64,000 nucleotides of DNA from Jatrophihabitans sp. (lineage in GTDB: Bacteria; Actinomycetota; Actinomycetes; Mycobacteriales; Jatrophihabitantaceae), in the NCBI GenBank assembly GCA_036399055.1, contig DASWNX010000006.1, forward strand, positions 1-64,000. Direction: 5' to 3'. Of this stretch, positions 33,476 to 42,549 are shown one piece after another. Position 1 is the first letter of the stretch; each line of letters starts with the position of its first letter. A program made the position numbers and the translations under genes. Under the pieces are notes generated by a model. It was not told the DNA's origin. It searched no databases and worked only from the letters and a program-made list of their open reading frames with translations.

Positions 33476-34102
33476 ATGACCGACGTACCGGCAGACGGGA
33501 CGGCGGTAGTGCTGCGCGACCAACAAGGCCGCGCCTACCGCAGCGAAGTCGCCCGCTCCCAGCCCGGCGTGCTGTTTCTGCAGCCACCCCGAGACCTGCC
33601 CGCCACCGGCGCCTTCGCGCTGGGCACCCGGTTGCTGGTCACCTGGCCGGACGAGACGTCACTGCGGGTGCTGCCGGTGATGCTGCTGAGCGTTGCCACC
33701 TCCGGCGAGGTCGGCATGCTGGCCGTCCAGGTTCAGGGCACCGCCTGGCGCGAGGAGCGCCGGCGCTACGCCCGGGCCAACCTCGACGCCAGTCTCAGCA
33801 TCGGTTACGCCGGCGCCGACGGGCAGGACGTGCAGACCTCGGGCGAGCTCATCGACCTGAGCGAGGTCGCGCTGCGCGGCGTGGTGCCTCCCGAGCACCA
33901 GGCGCTGTGCCAGCCACGGACTCCGGTGCGGATGCGGATCGGGCTCGCCGACGACAGCTTCGAGATCGGCGGCTACATCCTGCTCGGCAAGCCGGCAGCC
34001 CGGGTGGACCTGGGCCTGGAAGTGGTCGTGCTGTTCCATCGCCCGGTGGCCCGCGTGGAGGACCTGCGCCGCCACCTCGGAAACCTGGTCGGAGGCGGCT
34101 GA
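33476..34102 (+). CDS. PilZ-domain protein, YcgR-like flagellar brake candidate
   Basis: 208 residues with an N-terminal YcgR-type beta domain and a C-terminal PilZ domain from about residue 95. The arginine motif is REERRRYARANL. The second motif is DLSEVALRG, in which the glycine of the usual DxSxxG is alanine, so c-di-GMP binding may be altered. It lies 90 bp after csrA at the end of the flagellar plus-strand run. YcgR proteins slow the motor when c-di-GMP is high. Confidence 0.85.
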   Translation: MTDVPADGTAVVLRDQQGRAYRSEVARSQPGVLFLQPPRDLPATGAFALGTRLLVTWPDETSLRVLPVMLLSVATSGEVGMLAVQVQGTAWREERRRYARANLDASLSIGYAGADGQDVQTSGELIDLSEVALRGVVPPEHQALCQPRTPVRMRIGLADDSFEIGGYILLGKPAARVDLGLEVVVLFHRPVARVEDLRRHLGNLVGGG

Positions 34103-34140
34103 GCCGCAACCGATGAGTGCGCCACCGGTCGGCGACAGGC

Positions 34141-34401
34141 CTACCGGTTGCGCCGATCGCGTCGATCGCGCCGGCTGCGGCGCAGGTTGCGGATCATCAT
34201 CACGCTCAGCAGCAGCCCGGCGCCGCTGATGACGGCCTTGCCCTCGGGCGTCATCGCCTTCTGCTTGAGCGTGGTCTTGGCATCGTCGACGAGCCTCTTG
34301 GGCGCCAGCCGGACCGCGAGTTGGTCGACGGTGACCGCGAGCTGGTCTCGGGCCTGCTCTATCTCTGCTCGGATCTGGCTCGCGTCGCGCTGGGTCGCCA
34401 C
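34141..34401 (-). CDS. DUF3618 membrane protein
   Basis: 86 residues. The DUF3618 helix IRAEIEQARDQLAVTVDQLA is followed by RLAPKRLVDDAK, one membrane segment near residues 58-72 and a strongly basic Arg/Asp tail. It is convergent with the PilZ gene and divergent from bcp. I recall the same neighbour relation (DUF3618-like gene opposite bcp) in mycobacteria. Function unknown. Confidence 0.88.
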   Translation of the reverse strand: MATQRDASQIRAEIEQARDQLAVTVDQLAVRLAPKRLVDDAKTTLKQKAMTPEGKAVISGAGLLLSVMMIRNLRRSRRDRRDRRNR

Positions 34402-34497
34402 CGTGGCTCCTTCGTTACTCCGTCGGACCTGACAGGTCGCTGTCTGGCCAGCCTATCCACCCGGCCAAACCCGACTCCGGGCCGATACCGTGTACCC

Positions 34498-34977
34498 ATG
34501 ACCGAACGCCTCGCCGCCGGTGACCCCGCACCCGACTTCACCCTCGCCGACGCCGACGGAAAGCCGGTGTCGCTGTCGGAGCTGCGTGGCCGGCGGGTCA
34601 TCGTCTACTTCTATCCAGCGGCCTCCACCCCGGGCTGCACCAAGCAGGCCTGCGACTTCCGCGACACCCTGGACAGCTTCGCCGACGAGGGGTTCGCGGT
34701 GCTCGGCGTCTCACCCGACAAGCCCGCCAAGCTCGCGAAGTTCCGCGACAACCAGCGGCTGAGCTTTCCCCTGCTGTCTGATCCCGACCGGCAGGTGCTG
34801 AGCGCCTACGGCGCCTACGGCGAGAAGAAGCTCTACGGCAAGACGGTGACCGGCGTGATCCGCTCGACCTTCGTCATCGACGCCGAGGGCGTCGTGGAGC
34901 TGGCCCAGTACGGCGTCAAGGCCACCGGCCACGTGGCCAAGCTACGCCGCGACCTCGGGCTGGCGGCCAGCAAGTAG
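34498..34977 (+). CDS. bcp: Thioredoxin-dependent peroxiredoxin Bcp
   Basis: 159 residues from ATG 34498. The peroxidatic C47 (ASTPGCTKQACDFRD) and resolving C52 give the atypical 2-Cys arrangement of the Bcp/PrxQ class. RSTFVIDAEGVVELAQYGVK closes the fold. It reduces hydrogen peroxide and lipid peroxides using thioredoxin. Confidence 0.96.
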   Translation: MTERLAAGDPAPDFTLADADGKPVSLSELRGRRVIVYFYPAASTPGCTKQACDFRDTLDSFADEGFAVLGVSPDKPAKLAKFRDNQRLSFPLLSDPDRQVLSAYGAYGEKKLYGKTVTGVIRSTFVIDAEGVVELAQYGVKATGHVAKLRRDLGLAASK

Positions 34978-34990
34978 GCTCTGCGGCGAC

Positions 34991-35063
34991 GGGGCCGTAG
35001 CCCAAAGGCAGAGGCGCACGGTTTAGGTCCGTGACAGTGGGGGTTCGACTCCCCCCGGCCCTA
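34991..35063 (+). tRNA. tRNA with anticodon UAG (Leu by codon), short variable loop
   Basis: The acceptor GGGGCCG (34991-34997) pairs with CGGCCCT (35056-35062), and A35063 is the discriminator. The D stem is GCC/GGC. The anticodon stem is CACGG/CCGTG around the loop TTTAGGT, anticodon TAG at 35024-35026. The T arm is GGGGG-TTCGACT-CCCCC. The CCA end is not encoded. The variable loop is only five bases (ACAGT), although bacterial leucine tRNAs normally have a long variable arm. Folding is otherwise perfect. The anticodon reads CUA and related leucine codons. Confidence 0.9.
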
Positions 35064-35280
35064 CTACTCCAGCTGACGACCCAACCGCGTCGTGAGACGT
35101 CCGGGACGCCCAGCACCGGCTCCCCGACACCCCCGCCGTCGACAGCACGGGCAACCCGGCAATCCGCCGGCGCAGGCGGCTCCGAACCACCTCCATGGCC
35201 CGGACCGCTCACCCTCGACTCGCCGGCGAAGCCGGGCGAGCAGGGTCAGCCGGCTCGGCACTGCTCAGGGTCGGCCTAGC

Positions 35281-35877
35281 ATGACTGCCATGTGGTTCGA
35301 GCGCTCCTCCGGCGCCAAGGCCGAGCCTGCGGTCACGACCCTGGAAGACCTCGTGCGCGCCGCCTCGCGGGGCGACGAGCACGCCTTCGCCGACCTCTAC
35401 GACCAGACCTCGCCGCGGGTGTACGGGATGGTGCTTCGGGTGATCCGCGACCCCGCCCAGGCCGCCGAGGTCACCCAGGACATCTACCTCGAGGTCTGGC
35501 GGCAGTCCGCCCGCTTCGACGCCGGCAAGGGCGGGGCGCTGCCCTGGCTGCTGATGATCGCCCACCGCCGCGCGGTCGACCGGGTCCGGTCGGCGCAGTC
35601 GTCGATGGTGCGTGATGACAAGTACGCCCTGCTGCACGAGGAGCGTCCCTACGACTCGGTCAGCGAGCAGGCGCACACCAACCTGGAGGCGCAACGGGTT
35701 CGCAAGGTCCTGGGCGAGCTGACCCCGGCTCAACGCGAGGCGGTCACGCTGGCCTACTTCGGCGGCTACACCCACACAGAAGTGGCCGAATTGCTTAAGG
35801 TTCCCCTGGGCACGGCGAAGACCCGGATTAGAGACGGTCTGATCAGGATGCGCGACGCATTGGGGGTGACGGCATGA
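35281..35877 (+). CDS. sigK: ECF RNA polymerase sigma factor SigK
   Basis: 198 residues. Sigma-2 region (HAFADLYDQTSPRVYGMVLR, then QDIYLEVWRQSARFD) and sigma-4 region (LTPAQREAVTLAYFGGYTHT, EVAELLKVPLGTAKTRIRDG) are present. Region 3 is lacking, as in ECF sigmas. The following overlapping gene is its anti-sigma factor RskA. ATG 35290 is a second possible start. Confidence 0.93.
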   Translation: MTAMWFERSSGAKAEPAVTTLEDLVRAASRGDEHAFADLYDQTSPRVYGMVLRVIRDPAQAAEVTQDIYLEVWRQSARFDAGKGGALPWLLMIAHRRAVDRVRSAQSSMVRDDKYALLHEERPYDSVSEQAHTNLEAQRVRKVLGELTPAQREAVTLAYFGGYTHTEVAELLKVPLGTAKTRIRDGLIRMRDALGVTA

Positions 35878-36611
35878 CCGACGAGCTGACCGGCCTGGTC
35901 GGCGCCTACGCACTCGACGCCCTCGACGACGACGAGCGTGCGGTGTTCGAGCGGCACCTGCAGACCTGCGCCGAGTGCGCCGAGGAGGTGCGGGGGCTGC
36001 GCAACGCCGCCGCCGAGCTGAGCCACCTCAGCGAGGTCAGCCCCCCGCCCCAGCTGCGGGCCGCGGTGTTGGGGGCTGTCGCGCAGAGCCGGCCGCTGCC
36101 ACCGCTGGTCGACAGCGCGCGCGCCGACAACGTAGTGCCGCTGCGCCGGGACCGGGGCAAGTCGCTGTGGCAGGGGCTGGCCGCGGCCTGCGCGCTGGCC
36201 GCGATCACCGTCTCGGCCTGGGGCTTCACCGAGCACCGCGAGGCAGAGCGGGCGGCTGGCGTCCGCGCGTCGGCCGTCCAGCAACTGCTTGACGCGCCAG
36301 ACGTCAAGGCCGCCACCACCACCATGAAGCAGGGCCAGGGCATCCTGATCTACTCCCGCAGCGAGCGCAAGCTGGTGCTGGTGGGGCGTGGCATGCCGAC
36401 GTTGCCCAGCGACCAGACCTACCAGCTGTGGATGATGGACAAGAGCGGTGAGCCGGTCTCCGGCGGGGTGTTCCGCCCCGACCAGGCCGGCAACGTCGAG
36501 GTGCCGGCCTCAGGGAACCTCGACGGGGTGACCCGGATGGCGGTGTCGGTGGAGCCGGCCGGCGGCTCGGCTCAGCCGACTCTGGCGACCGTCCAGCTGC
36601 TCAACCTCTGA
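35874..36611 (+). CDS. rskA: Anti-sigma-K factor RskA
   Basis: 245 residues. The N-terminal zinc anti-sigma domain has H28-x3-C32-x2-C35. A single membrane helix lies near residue 100-120 (LAAACALAAITVSAWGF), and the extracellular RskA domain has LPSDQTYQLWMMDKSGEPVS. It holds SigK at the membrane until regulated proteolysis. It overlaps sigK by four bases. Confidence 0.95.
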   Translation: MTDELTGLVGAYALDALDDDERAVFERHLQTCAECAEEVRGLRNAAAELSHLSEVSPPPQLRAAVLGAVAQSRPLPPLVDSARADNVVPLRRDRGKSLWQGLAAACALAAITVSAWGFTEHREAERAAGVRASAVQQLLDAPDVKAATTTMKQGQGILIYSRSERKLVLVGRGMPTLPSDQTYQLWMMDKSGEPVSGGVFRPDQAGNVEVPASGNLDGVTRMAVSVEPAGGSAQPTLATVQLLNL

Positions 36612-36667
36612 GCAGCCGCGCCTGGCAGGCAGTGCCGAACGAACCGCCAGCCGATAGCGTGAGTCTC

Positions 36668-37435
36668 ATGCCGGACAGCCCACGGATCGATCTGAACGCC
36701 GACCTGGGCGAAGGTTTCGGCGTTTGGACCGCCGGGGCGGACGAGGCCATGCTCGACATCATCACCAGCGCCAACCTGGCCTGCGGCTTTCACGCCGGCG
36801 ACCCGGTCATCATGCGAGGCGTCTGCGCCGAAGCCGTCCGGCGCGGTGTGGCCATCGGCGCCCAGGTGGGCTACCGGGACCTGGCGGGCTTCGGCCGTCG
36901 CCGGATCGACATCGCCCCGGACGACCTGAGCGCCGACGTGCTCTACCAGCTGGGCGCCCTGGACGCCTTCGCCCGGGCCGCGGGCGACCGGGTCCGCTAC
37001 CTCAAACCGCACGGCGCGCTTTACCACGCCGCGGCCGCCGACGCGGGCCAGGCCGGCGCCGTCGTCAGGGCCCTGCTCGACTGGGACCGGCCGCTGCCGG
37101 TGCTGACGCTGCCCGGTTCGGCGCTGGCCTCGGCCGCCGCCGAGGCCGGCCTGCCGGTGGTGATCGAGGCTTTCTGCGACCGCGGCTACCAGGCCGACGG
37201 CTCGCTGGTTGCGCGCGAGCAGCCCGGGGCGGTGCTGCGCCAGGCCGACGAGATCGCCGACCGGGCGCTGGCGATGGTCACCGACGGTGAGGTCCGGGCC
37301 GTCGACGGCAGCCGGGTGGCCGTCCGGCCTCACTCACTGTGCGTGCACGGCGACACCCCCGGCGCCGTCGAGATAGCCGGTGCGGTGCGCGCTCGGCTGA
37401 CCGGCGCCGGCGTCCGGCTGGCGGCTTTCGCCTGA
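36668..37435 (+). CDS. pxpA: 5-oxoprolinase subunit A (LamB/YcsF family)
   Basis: 255 residues from ATG 36668. It opens RIDLNADLGEGFGVWTAGAD and contains ANLACGFHAGDPVIM and KPHGALYH, all family signatures. With PxpB and PxpC it forms the ATP-dependent 5-oxoprolinase that turns the damage product 5-oxoproline back into glutamate. It overlaps pxpB by one base. Confidence 0.95.
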   Translation: MPDSPRIDLNADLGEGFGVWTAGADEAMLDIITSANLACGFHAGDPVIMRGVCAEAVRRGVAIGAQVGYRDLAGFGRRRIDIAPDDLSADVLYQLGALDAFARAAGDRVRYLKPHGALYHAAAADAGQAGAVVRALLDWDRPLPVLTLPGSALASAAAEAGLPVVIEAFCDRGYQADGSLVAREQPGAVLRQADEIADRALAMVTDGEVRAVDGSRVAVRPHSLCVHGDTPGAVEIAGAVRARLTGAGVRLAAFA

Positions 37436-38064
37436 TGGCCGGCTGGACGCTGCTGCCCTACGGCCAGAGCGCCGTGCTGGTCGAGTTGCCCACCGCCCAG
37501 GACGTCCTGCCGCTGCGCGAGGCCCTGGTGGCGCAGCAGCACCCGGCCGTGCTGTCAGTGGTTCCGGCCGCCCGGACCGTGCTGGTGGAATTCGATCCGG
37601 GCGCCGCCCCGGTCGAGGAGCTGCGCGACCTCATCCAGCGCTGCCTGACCGGCCAGGCCGGCTCGACGGCCCCGCGCCAGCCTGAGCCGGTGGTCGAGCT
37701 GGCCGTGCGCTATGACGGCGCGGACCTCGCGTCGGTCGCCAGGCAGTGCGGCATGCCGGTGGCCGAGGTGATCCGGCGGCACTGCGCGGCCGACTACACC
37801 GTGCAGTTCTGCGGATTCGCGCCGGGCTTCAGCTACCTCAGCGGGTTGGACCCGGCGCTGCGGCTGCCCCGGCTGGCCAGCCCGCGGCCGGTCGTGCCGG
37901 CGGGCTCGGTGGCCATCACCGGCGAGTTCACCGGGGTGTACCCGCGCGAGTCACCAGGCGGCTGGCTGCTGCTGGGACACACCGACGCGGTGCTCTTCGA
38001 CCTCGACCGCCAGCCTCCCACCCTGCTGCGGCCCGGCGCCGCCGTCCGATTGCGCCAGGCATGA
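37435..38064 (+). CDS. pxpB: 5-oxoprolinase subunit B (KipI family)
   Basis: 209 residues. VEFDPG near the N-terminus, VARQCGMPVAEVIRRHCAAD and FCGFAPGFSYLSGLDP, and the PRESPGGWLLLGHT motif define the KipI/PxpB family. The start overlaps the pxpA stop (TGATGG) and the stop overlaps pxpC (ATGA). Confidence 0.95.
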   Translation: MAGWTLLPYGQSAVLVELPTAQDVLPLREALVAQQHPAVLSVVPAARTVLVEFDPGAAPVEELRDLIQRCLTGQAGSTAPRQPEPVVELAVRYDGADLASVARQCGMPVAEVIRRHCAADYTVQFCGFAPGFSYLSGLDPALRLPRLASPRPVVPAGSVAITGEFTGVYPRESPGGWLLLGHTDAVLFDLDRQPPTLLRPGAAVRLRQA

Positions 38065-38948
38065 TCGAGGTCCTGTCCCCCGGACCGCTGGCCACCGTGC
38101 AGGACCTGGGCCGGCTGGGCTACTCCGACCTCGGCGTCAGCCGCAGCGGGGCGGCCGACCGCGGCGCACTGCGGCTGGCCAACCGGCTGGTGGGCAACGA
38201 CGAGTCCGCGGCCGGCATCGAGATCACCTTCGGGGGGCTGGCGCTGCGGCTGGCCGACGCGGCCACCGTCGCCTTCACCGGTGCCCGGTGCGAGCTGTCG
38301 GGCCACCGCGGTGGCTGGAACGCCGCGCTGAGCTGCCCGGCCGGCAGCGTTCTCACCGTCGGCGCGCCGGCGACCGGCCTGCGCAGCTACCTGGCGATCC
38401 GAGGCGGTCTGGCGGTCGCCCCGGTGCTGGGCTCCCGGGCGACCGACACCCTCTCCGGCCTGGGCCCGGCCGTGCTGGCCGCCGGCCGGCGGCTTCGGAT
38501 CGGGCCGACGGCGGCCGGCGAGCCCAGCGACTTCAGCGGCGCGGCCGGGTCGGGGCCGCCGGCCGGGACCCCCACGCTGCGGCTGGCCGCCGGGCCGCGA
38601 GCGGACTGGTTCACGCCCGAGTCGCTCAGCCGGCTGTTCGGCTCGCCGTGGCAGGTGCGCCCGGACAGCAACCGGATCGGCGTCCGGCTGGCCGGGAACG
38701 CGCTGGGGCTGCGCTCGGACGCCGAGCGCGCCGCCGCCGAGTTGCCGTCCGAACCCACCCTGCCCGGGGCGGTTCAGGTGCCTCCGGACGGTCAGCCGAT
38801 CGTGCTCGGCCCGGACGCGCCGGTCACCGGCGGCTATCCGGTGATCGCGGTGCTGCCCGCTGCCGAACTGGACCTGCTGGCGCAGCTGCGGCCCGGCGCC
38901 GAGCTGCGATTCGCCGCGGTCCGGGCGCCGTCAGTTCATCCGGGCTGA
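38061..38948 (+). CDS. pxpC: 5-oxoprolinase subunit C (KipA family)
   Basis: 295 residues. It opens MIEVLSPGPLATVQDLGRLG and contains SGAADRGALRLANRLVGND and ITGGYPVIAVL-like VTGGYPVIAVLP, all typical of biotin-dependent-carboxylase-like domain proteins in this family. The last 13 bases overlap the convergent Rieske gene. Confidence 0.94.
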   Translation: MIEVLSPGPLATVQDLGRLGYSDLGVSRSGAADRGALRLANRLVGNDESAAGIEITFGGLALRLADAATVAFTGARCELSGHRGGWNAALSCPAGSVLTVGAPATGLRSYLAIRGGLAVAPVLGSRATDTLSGLGPAVLAAGRRLRIGPTAAGEPSDFSGAAGSGPPAGTPTLRLAAGPRADWFTPESLSRLFGSPWQVRPDSNRIGVRLAGNALGLRSDAERAAAELPSEPTLPGAVQVPPDGQPIVLGPDAPVTGGYPVIAVLPAAELDLLAQLRPGAELRFAAVRAPSVHPG

Positions 38949-40486
38949 GGCCGGTCCCCGGTGCGCAATGGCCGGCCGACCGAGGTGATGCACTTGCCGT
39001 CGGTGAGCCGCCACTTCCAGCCGTGCATCTGGCAGGTCAGCACCCCGTCGGCGACCTGGCCGAACCGGGTCAGGTCCGCCTTGAGATGCGGGCACCTTCG
39101 TTGGAAGGTCCAGCCGTTCATGGTGACCATCTCATCGTCATGGCGGGACTCGGCGAAGTAGCCCTCGGCGTAGTTCAGCCGCTCCTCGGACAGGCACTTG
39201 AAGAAGGTGTAGACGAACTCGTTGTACGGCCCGATCCGGGTGGCGGTGAACCGGCAGGACAGGAACAACGAGTTGACCCAGTCGATCTCGTGCTCGAAGA
39301 TCAGCCTCTCGAGGTAGACGCGCTTGGTCTGGAACCGGTAGCGGACCTTCTCGTCCTGATAGGGGCGCACCTCGCGGGTGACGAAGTCGAGGATGAAGTC
39401 GAGGTCACCGCGCTCGTCGTCGGTGGCGGTGAACCTGACTCCGCCGTTGATTCCGGCCGCCATGTGATCGGCCTGTTCCAGCAGCGGGGTGAACCATGCC
39501 TTGAGCTCGGCCAACACGTCGATCTCGGGATGGGCCCAGGTCAGCTTCTGCTGCTCGACCTCTGGCTGGCGCCGCTGCTGCATGTCACGCAGGTAGGAGG
39601 CCTTGTCATCGAACAGCTTGTCCACCTCGGCGTCAGAGACCGGGTGCTCCAGCGGGCAGCCCGGCTCGTCGACGTGCGCCACCGTGCCCGGCAGCAGCAG
39701 CCGGCCGTTGTCCCGGCCCCGCTCGGCGAGCCAGTCCAAGTAGACCTTCTGGTCGGGGAAGATGTTGGACTCGTCGCCGAAGATGTCGTTGAAGCCCCAC
39801 AGCTCCGGGTCCAGGAAGCAGGGCGGGCCCGCGGTCGGAAAGACGTAGCTCGCCTGCAGGTCATCGATGTAGCGCAGGCTTCTGTCGAACTGCCGCTCCC
39901 GCTTGGTCGCTCCAAGGGCCTGCTTGGCCCGCTTGGGCAGGTCATAGACCATCGGAAACCAGATCGCGCCGGAGAACTGCAGCAGGTGCACGTCGACGTG
40001 GCCGAGCTTGGTGAACGAGGTGAGGTCCGAGGGCCGGGCATCGTTCTGGTTGAGCAGGATGTGCTTGCCGTCGGACAGCCACAATGACGAGTCCCCGATC
40101 GGGCCGTCGGTCGGCGAGATCAGCGAATCGATCATCACCTGCAGCCCGTCGAGCTCGACGACCTCGTCGTTACGGGTTCTGACGAACGAGGTGAACCCCA
40201 GCTCGCGCAACTGGTCCTCGAGTTCGCTGGTCGGGTAGTTCGGCAGCAGGACGGTGGCCTTCTTGCTGATGTGCCGCTTGAGGTGCTCGGGGTCGAAGTG
40301 GTCGCGGTGCAGGTGCGAGACGAACAGGTAGTCGACGTCGCCGAAGGTGTCCCAGTCCAGTTGGGAATTGTCGGGAAAGGGAAACCACGACCCGAAGTAG
40401 GCCGGGTTCACCCAAGGGTCGGTGAGCACGCTGCCGAAATCGGTCTCGATCAGCACGCTGGCATGGCCCAGGCCGGTCACTCGCAT
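38936..40486 (-). CDS. Metallo-beta-lactamase-fold protein with C-terminal Rieske domain
   Basis: 516 residues from ATG 40486. The N-terminal half is a metallo-beta-lactamase fold with H58-L-H60-R-D62-H63. The C-terminal end has the Rieske [2Fe-2S] ligands CPH and CQMH, about 20 residues apart. This combination is seen in relatives of CMP-N-acetylneuraminate hydroxylase and in actinobacterial Rieske-MBL proteins. The substrate here is unknown. It is convergent with pxpC (13-bp overlap). Confidence 0.85.
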   Translation of the reverse strand: MRVTGLGHASVLIETDFGSVLTDPWVNPAYFGSWFPFPDNSQLDWDTFGDVDYLFVSHLHRDHFDPEHLKRHISKKATVLLPNYPTSELEDQLRELGFTSFVRTRNDEVVELDGLQVMIDSLISPTDGPIGDSSLWLSDGKHILLNQNDARPSDLTSFTKLGHVDVHLLQFSGAIWFPMVYDLPKRAKQALGATKRERQFDRSLRYIDDLQASYVFPTAGPPCFLDPELWGFNDIFGDESNIFPDQKVYLDWLAERGRDNGRLLLPGTVAHVDEPGCPLEHPVSDAEVDKLFDDKASYLRDMQQRRQPEVEQQKLTWAHPEIDVLAELKAWFTPLLEQADHMAAGINGGVRFTATDDERGDLDFILDFVTREVRPYQDEKVRYRFQTKRVYLERLIFEHEIDWVNSLFLSCRFTATRIGPYNEFVYTFFKCLSEERLNYAEGYFAESRHDDEMVTMNGWTFQRRCPHLKADLTRFGQVADGVLTCQMHGWKWRLTDGKCITSVGRPLRTGDRPQPG

Positions 40487-40611
40487 GAAACTGTGCTCCA
40501 CTCTGCCGCGCAGGCATCTCTTCGACTCCACAACGGTAGCCGCTGCCAGCCGACCGGCCCGACAAAAGCATCCGGCCAATCGCGTCTGAGCTGCCCACGC
40601 TGGTTCGGCGG

Positions 40612-41229
40612 CTACTCGCTGCCAGGACCGCCCAGTGCCCGCAGGATGAACGGCAGCAGCTCTCGCAGCGCCTGCCCCCGATGGCTGATCGCGTCCTTCT
40701 CAGCGGGCGGCAACTCGGCACTGGTCAGCTGCGAGCCGTCGGGCACGAAGATCGGGTCGTAACCGAAGCCGTGGGCGCCACGGGGTTGCCGGATCAACCG
40801 GCCGGTCATCCGGGCCTCGCGCACGATCTGGCTGCCGTCGGGAGTGACCAGCGCCGCCGCGCACACGAACGCCGCGCCCAACCGGTCATCGGGCGTGTCG
40901 GCCAGCTGCTCCAGCAGCAGGTTCAGGTTCGCGGCGTCGTCATGGCGGGCGCCGGCCCAACGGGCCGACAGCACCCCGGGCATGCCGTTGAGCGCGTCCA
41001 CCGCCAAGCCTGAGTCATCGGCCACCGTGACCAGGCCGGTGTGCTTGACCGCCTCGACCGCCTTGATCAGGGCGTTCTCGGCAAAGCTGGCGCCCGATTC
41101 GGGCACCTCCTCGAAGGTCGGCACGTCAGCCAGGCCCAGCACCTCGACCGGCATCTGAGGCGCGAGGATGCGCCGCAGCTCGTCAAGCTTCTTGCGGTTG
41201 CGGGTCGCCAACAGCAGCCGGGCCGTCAT
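40612..41229 (-). CDS. rdgB: Non-canonical purine NTP pyrophosphatase RdgB/HAM1
   Basis: 205 residues. [18 protein letters not shown] at the N-terminus, then [30 protein letters not shown] and [11 protein letters not shown] are the family motifs. It removes dITP, dXTP and ITP from the nucleotide pool. It overlaps rph by four bases, as in mycobacteria. Confidence 0.96.
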   Translation of the reverse strand: MTARLLLATRNRKKLDELRRILAPQMPVEVLGLADVPTFEEVPESGASFAENALIKAVEAVKHTGLVTVADDSGLAVDALNGMPGVLSARWAGARHDDAANLNLLLEQLADTPDDRLGAAFVCAAALVTPDGSQIVREARMTGRLIRQPRGAHGFGYDPIFVPDGSQLTSAELPPAEKDAISHRGQALRELLPFILRALGGPGSE

Positions 41230-41951
41230 CGACCCAGCGCGTCCTGCTGGCGGCCGGCCAGTTCAGCGCAGCCGGCCACGGCGAGATCGAGCAGCGCGTC
41301 GAGCTCGTCACGGCGGAAGGGCACGCCCTCGGCCGTGCCCTGCACCTCCACGAAGTCACCGTTGCCGGTGACCACCACGTTCATGTCGGTCTCGGCCCGG
41401 ACGTCCTCCTCATACATCAGGTCCAGCCGCGGCTGGCCGTCGATCACCCCCACCGACACCGCCGACACCGTGTGGATCAACGGGTCGGTCCGGGCCAGTG
41501 ACCCGCGCTTGCCGAGCCAGCCGACGGCGTCGGCCAGCGCCACGTAGGCGCCGGTGATGGCTGCCGTCCGGGTGCCGCCGTCGGCCTGCAGGACGTCGCA
41601 GTCGATGGCGATGGAGTTCTCGCCGAGCGCGGACAGGTCGACCGCGGCACGTAGCGAGCGGCCGATCAGCCGCGAGATCTCATGGGTGCGACCGCCGATC
41701 TTGCCGCGCACCGACTCGCGGTCGTTGCGGGTCAGGGTTGCCCGCGGCAGCATCGAGTACTCAGCCGTCACCCAACCCAGGCCGCTGCCCCGCCGCCAGC
41801 GCGGCACCCCCTCGGTGACCGAGGCGGCGCACAGCACTTTCGTCTCGCCGAACTCGATCAGCGCCGAGCCTTCGGCGTAGGCCTGCCAATTGCGGGTGAT
41901 GGTGATCGGACGAAGCTGGTCGGCGGCGCGGCCGTCGGGACGGGAACTCAT
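41226..41951 (-). CDS. rph: Ribonuclease PH
   Basis: 241 residues from ATG 41951. It contains [37 protein letters not shown] and the phosphate-binding [15 protein letters not shown]. It is a phosphorolytic 3'-5' exonuclease for tRNA ends. It is transcribed ahead of rdgB. Confidence 0.97.
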   Translation of the reverse strand: MSSRPDGRAADQLRPITITRNWQAYAEGSALIEFGETKVLCAASVTEGVPRWRRGSGLGWVTAEYSMLPRATLTRNDRESVRGKIGGRTHEISRLIGRSLRAAVDLSALGENSIAIDCDVLQADGGTRTAAITGAYVALADAVGWLGKRGSLARTDPLIHTVSAVSVGVIDGQPRLDLMYEEDVRAETDMNVVVTGNGDFVEVQGTAEGVPFRRDELDALLDLAVAGCAELAGRQQDALGR

Positions 41952-42083
41952 GCCGGCAAGCCTATCGAGGGACACCGACAGCGCCGCCGGCGACGGGTTG
42001 GCCCACCTCCGGGTGGGCAAGGGTGAGCCCGGCTGACCGGCGTGCTGAGCGGCGTGCTGACCGGCAAGGGCATCATGGCTGGC

Positions 42084-42488
42084 ATGCGCACCGAGACCTT
42101 TCAGTTCCGCACCGGCGACCAGCCCCAGGTGTGCGACATCACCAGCACCTGCGCCGGCTTCCTGCAGGCCGGTGACGCCGGCCTGCTCAACGTCTTCGTG
42201 CCCCACGCCACCGCCGGGGTGGCGATCCTGGAGACCGGCGCCGGCAGTGACTCCGACCTGCTGGCGGCGCTGCGCGAGCTGTTGCCGGCCGATGACCGGT
42301 GGCAGCACCGGCACGGCTCCCCCGGTCATGGCCGCGACCACGTGCTGCCCGCGTTGATCGCTCCGTACGCCACGGTGCCGGTGTTAGGGGGCCGGCTGCA
42401 GCTGGGCACCTGGCAGTCCATCTGCCTCATCGACACCAACGTCGACAACGCCGTCCGGACGGTGCGGCTCAGCTTCATCACCGGCTGA
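42084..42488 (+). CDS. YjbQ/UPF0047 family protein
   Basis: 134 residues from ATG 42084; ATG 42075 is possible. [20 protein letters not shown] and [19 protein letters not shown], then [12 protein letters not shown], match the YjbQ family, reported to have weak thiamine-phosphate synthase activity in some members. It interrupts an otherwise minus-strand block between the rhomboid gene and rph, where mycobacteria carry murI. Confidence 0.92.
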   Translation: MRTETFQFRTGDQPQVCDITSTCAGFLQAGDAGLLNVFVPHATAGVAILETGAGSDSDLLAALRELLPADDRWQHRHGSPGHGRDHVLPALIAPYATVPVLGGRLQLGTWQSICLIDTNVDNAVRTVRLSFITG

Positions 42489-42549
42489 GAGCAACCGCAC
42501 CCTGAGAATCGCCCGGTGCGACGCCGGCGGTCTCAAGCGGGTTGAGCCG

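Noticed and set aside
34991..35063. The tRNA as an amber suppressor
   Set aside because: Anticodon UAG pairs with CUA. Reading the UAG stop would need anticodon CUA.
35064..35280. A gene between the tRNA and sigK
   Set aside because: No frame with a ribosome site or recognisable product is seen. It is probably only the sigK upstream region.
38288..40087. A 599-codon plus-strand frame over pxpC and the Rieske gene
   Set aside because: It crosses two well-supported genes and has no domain of its own.
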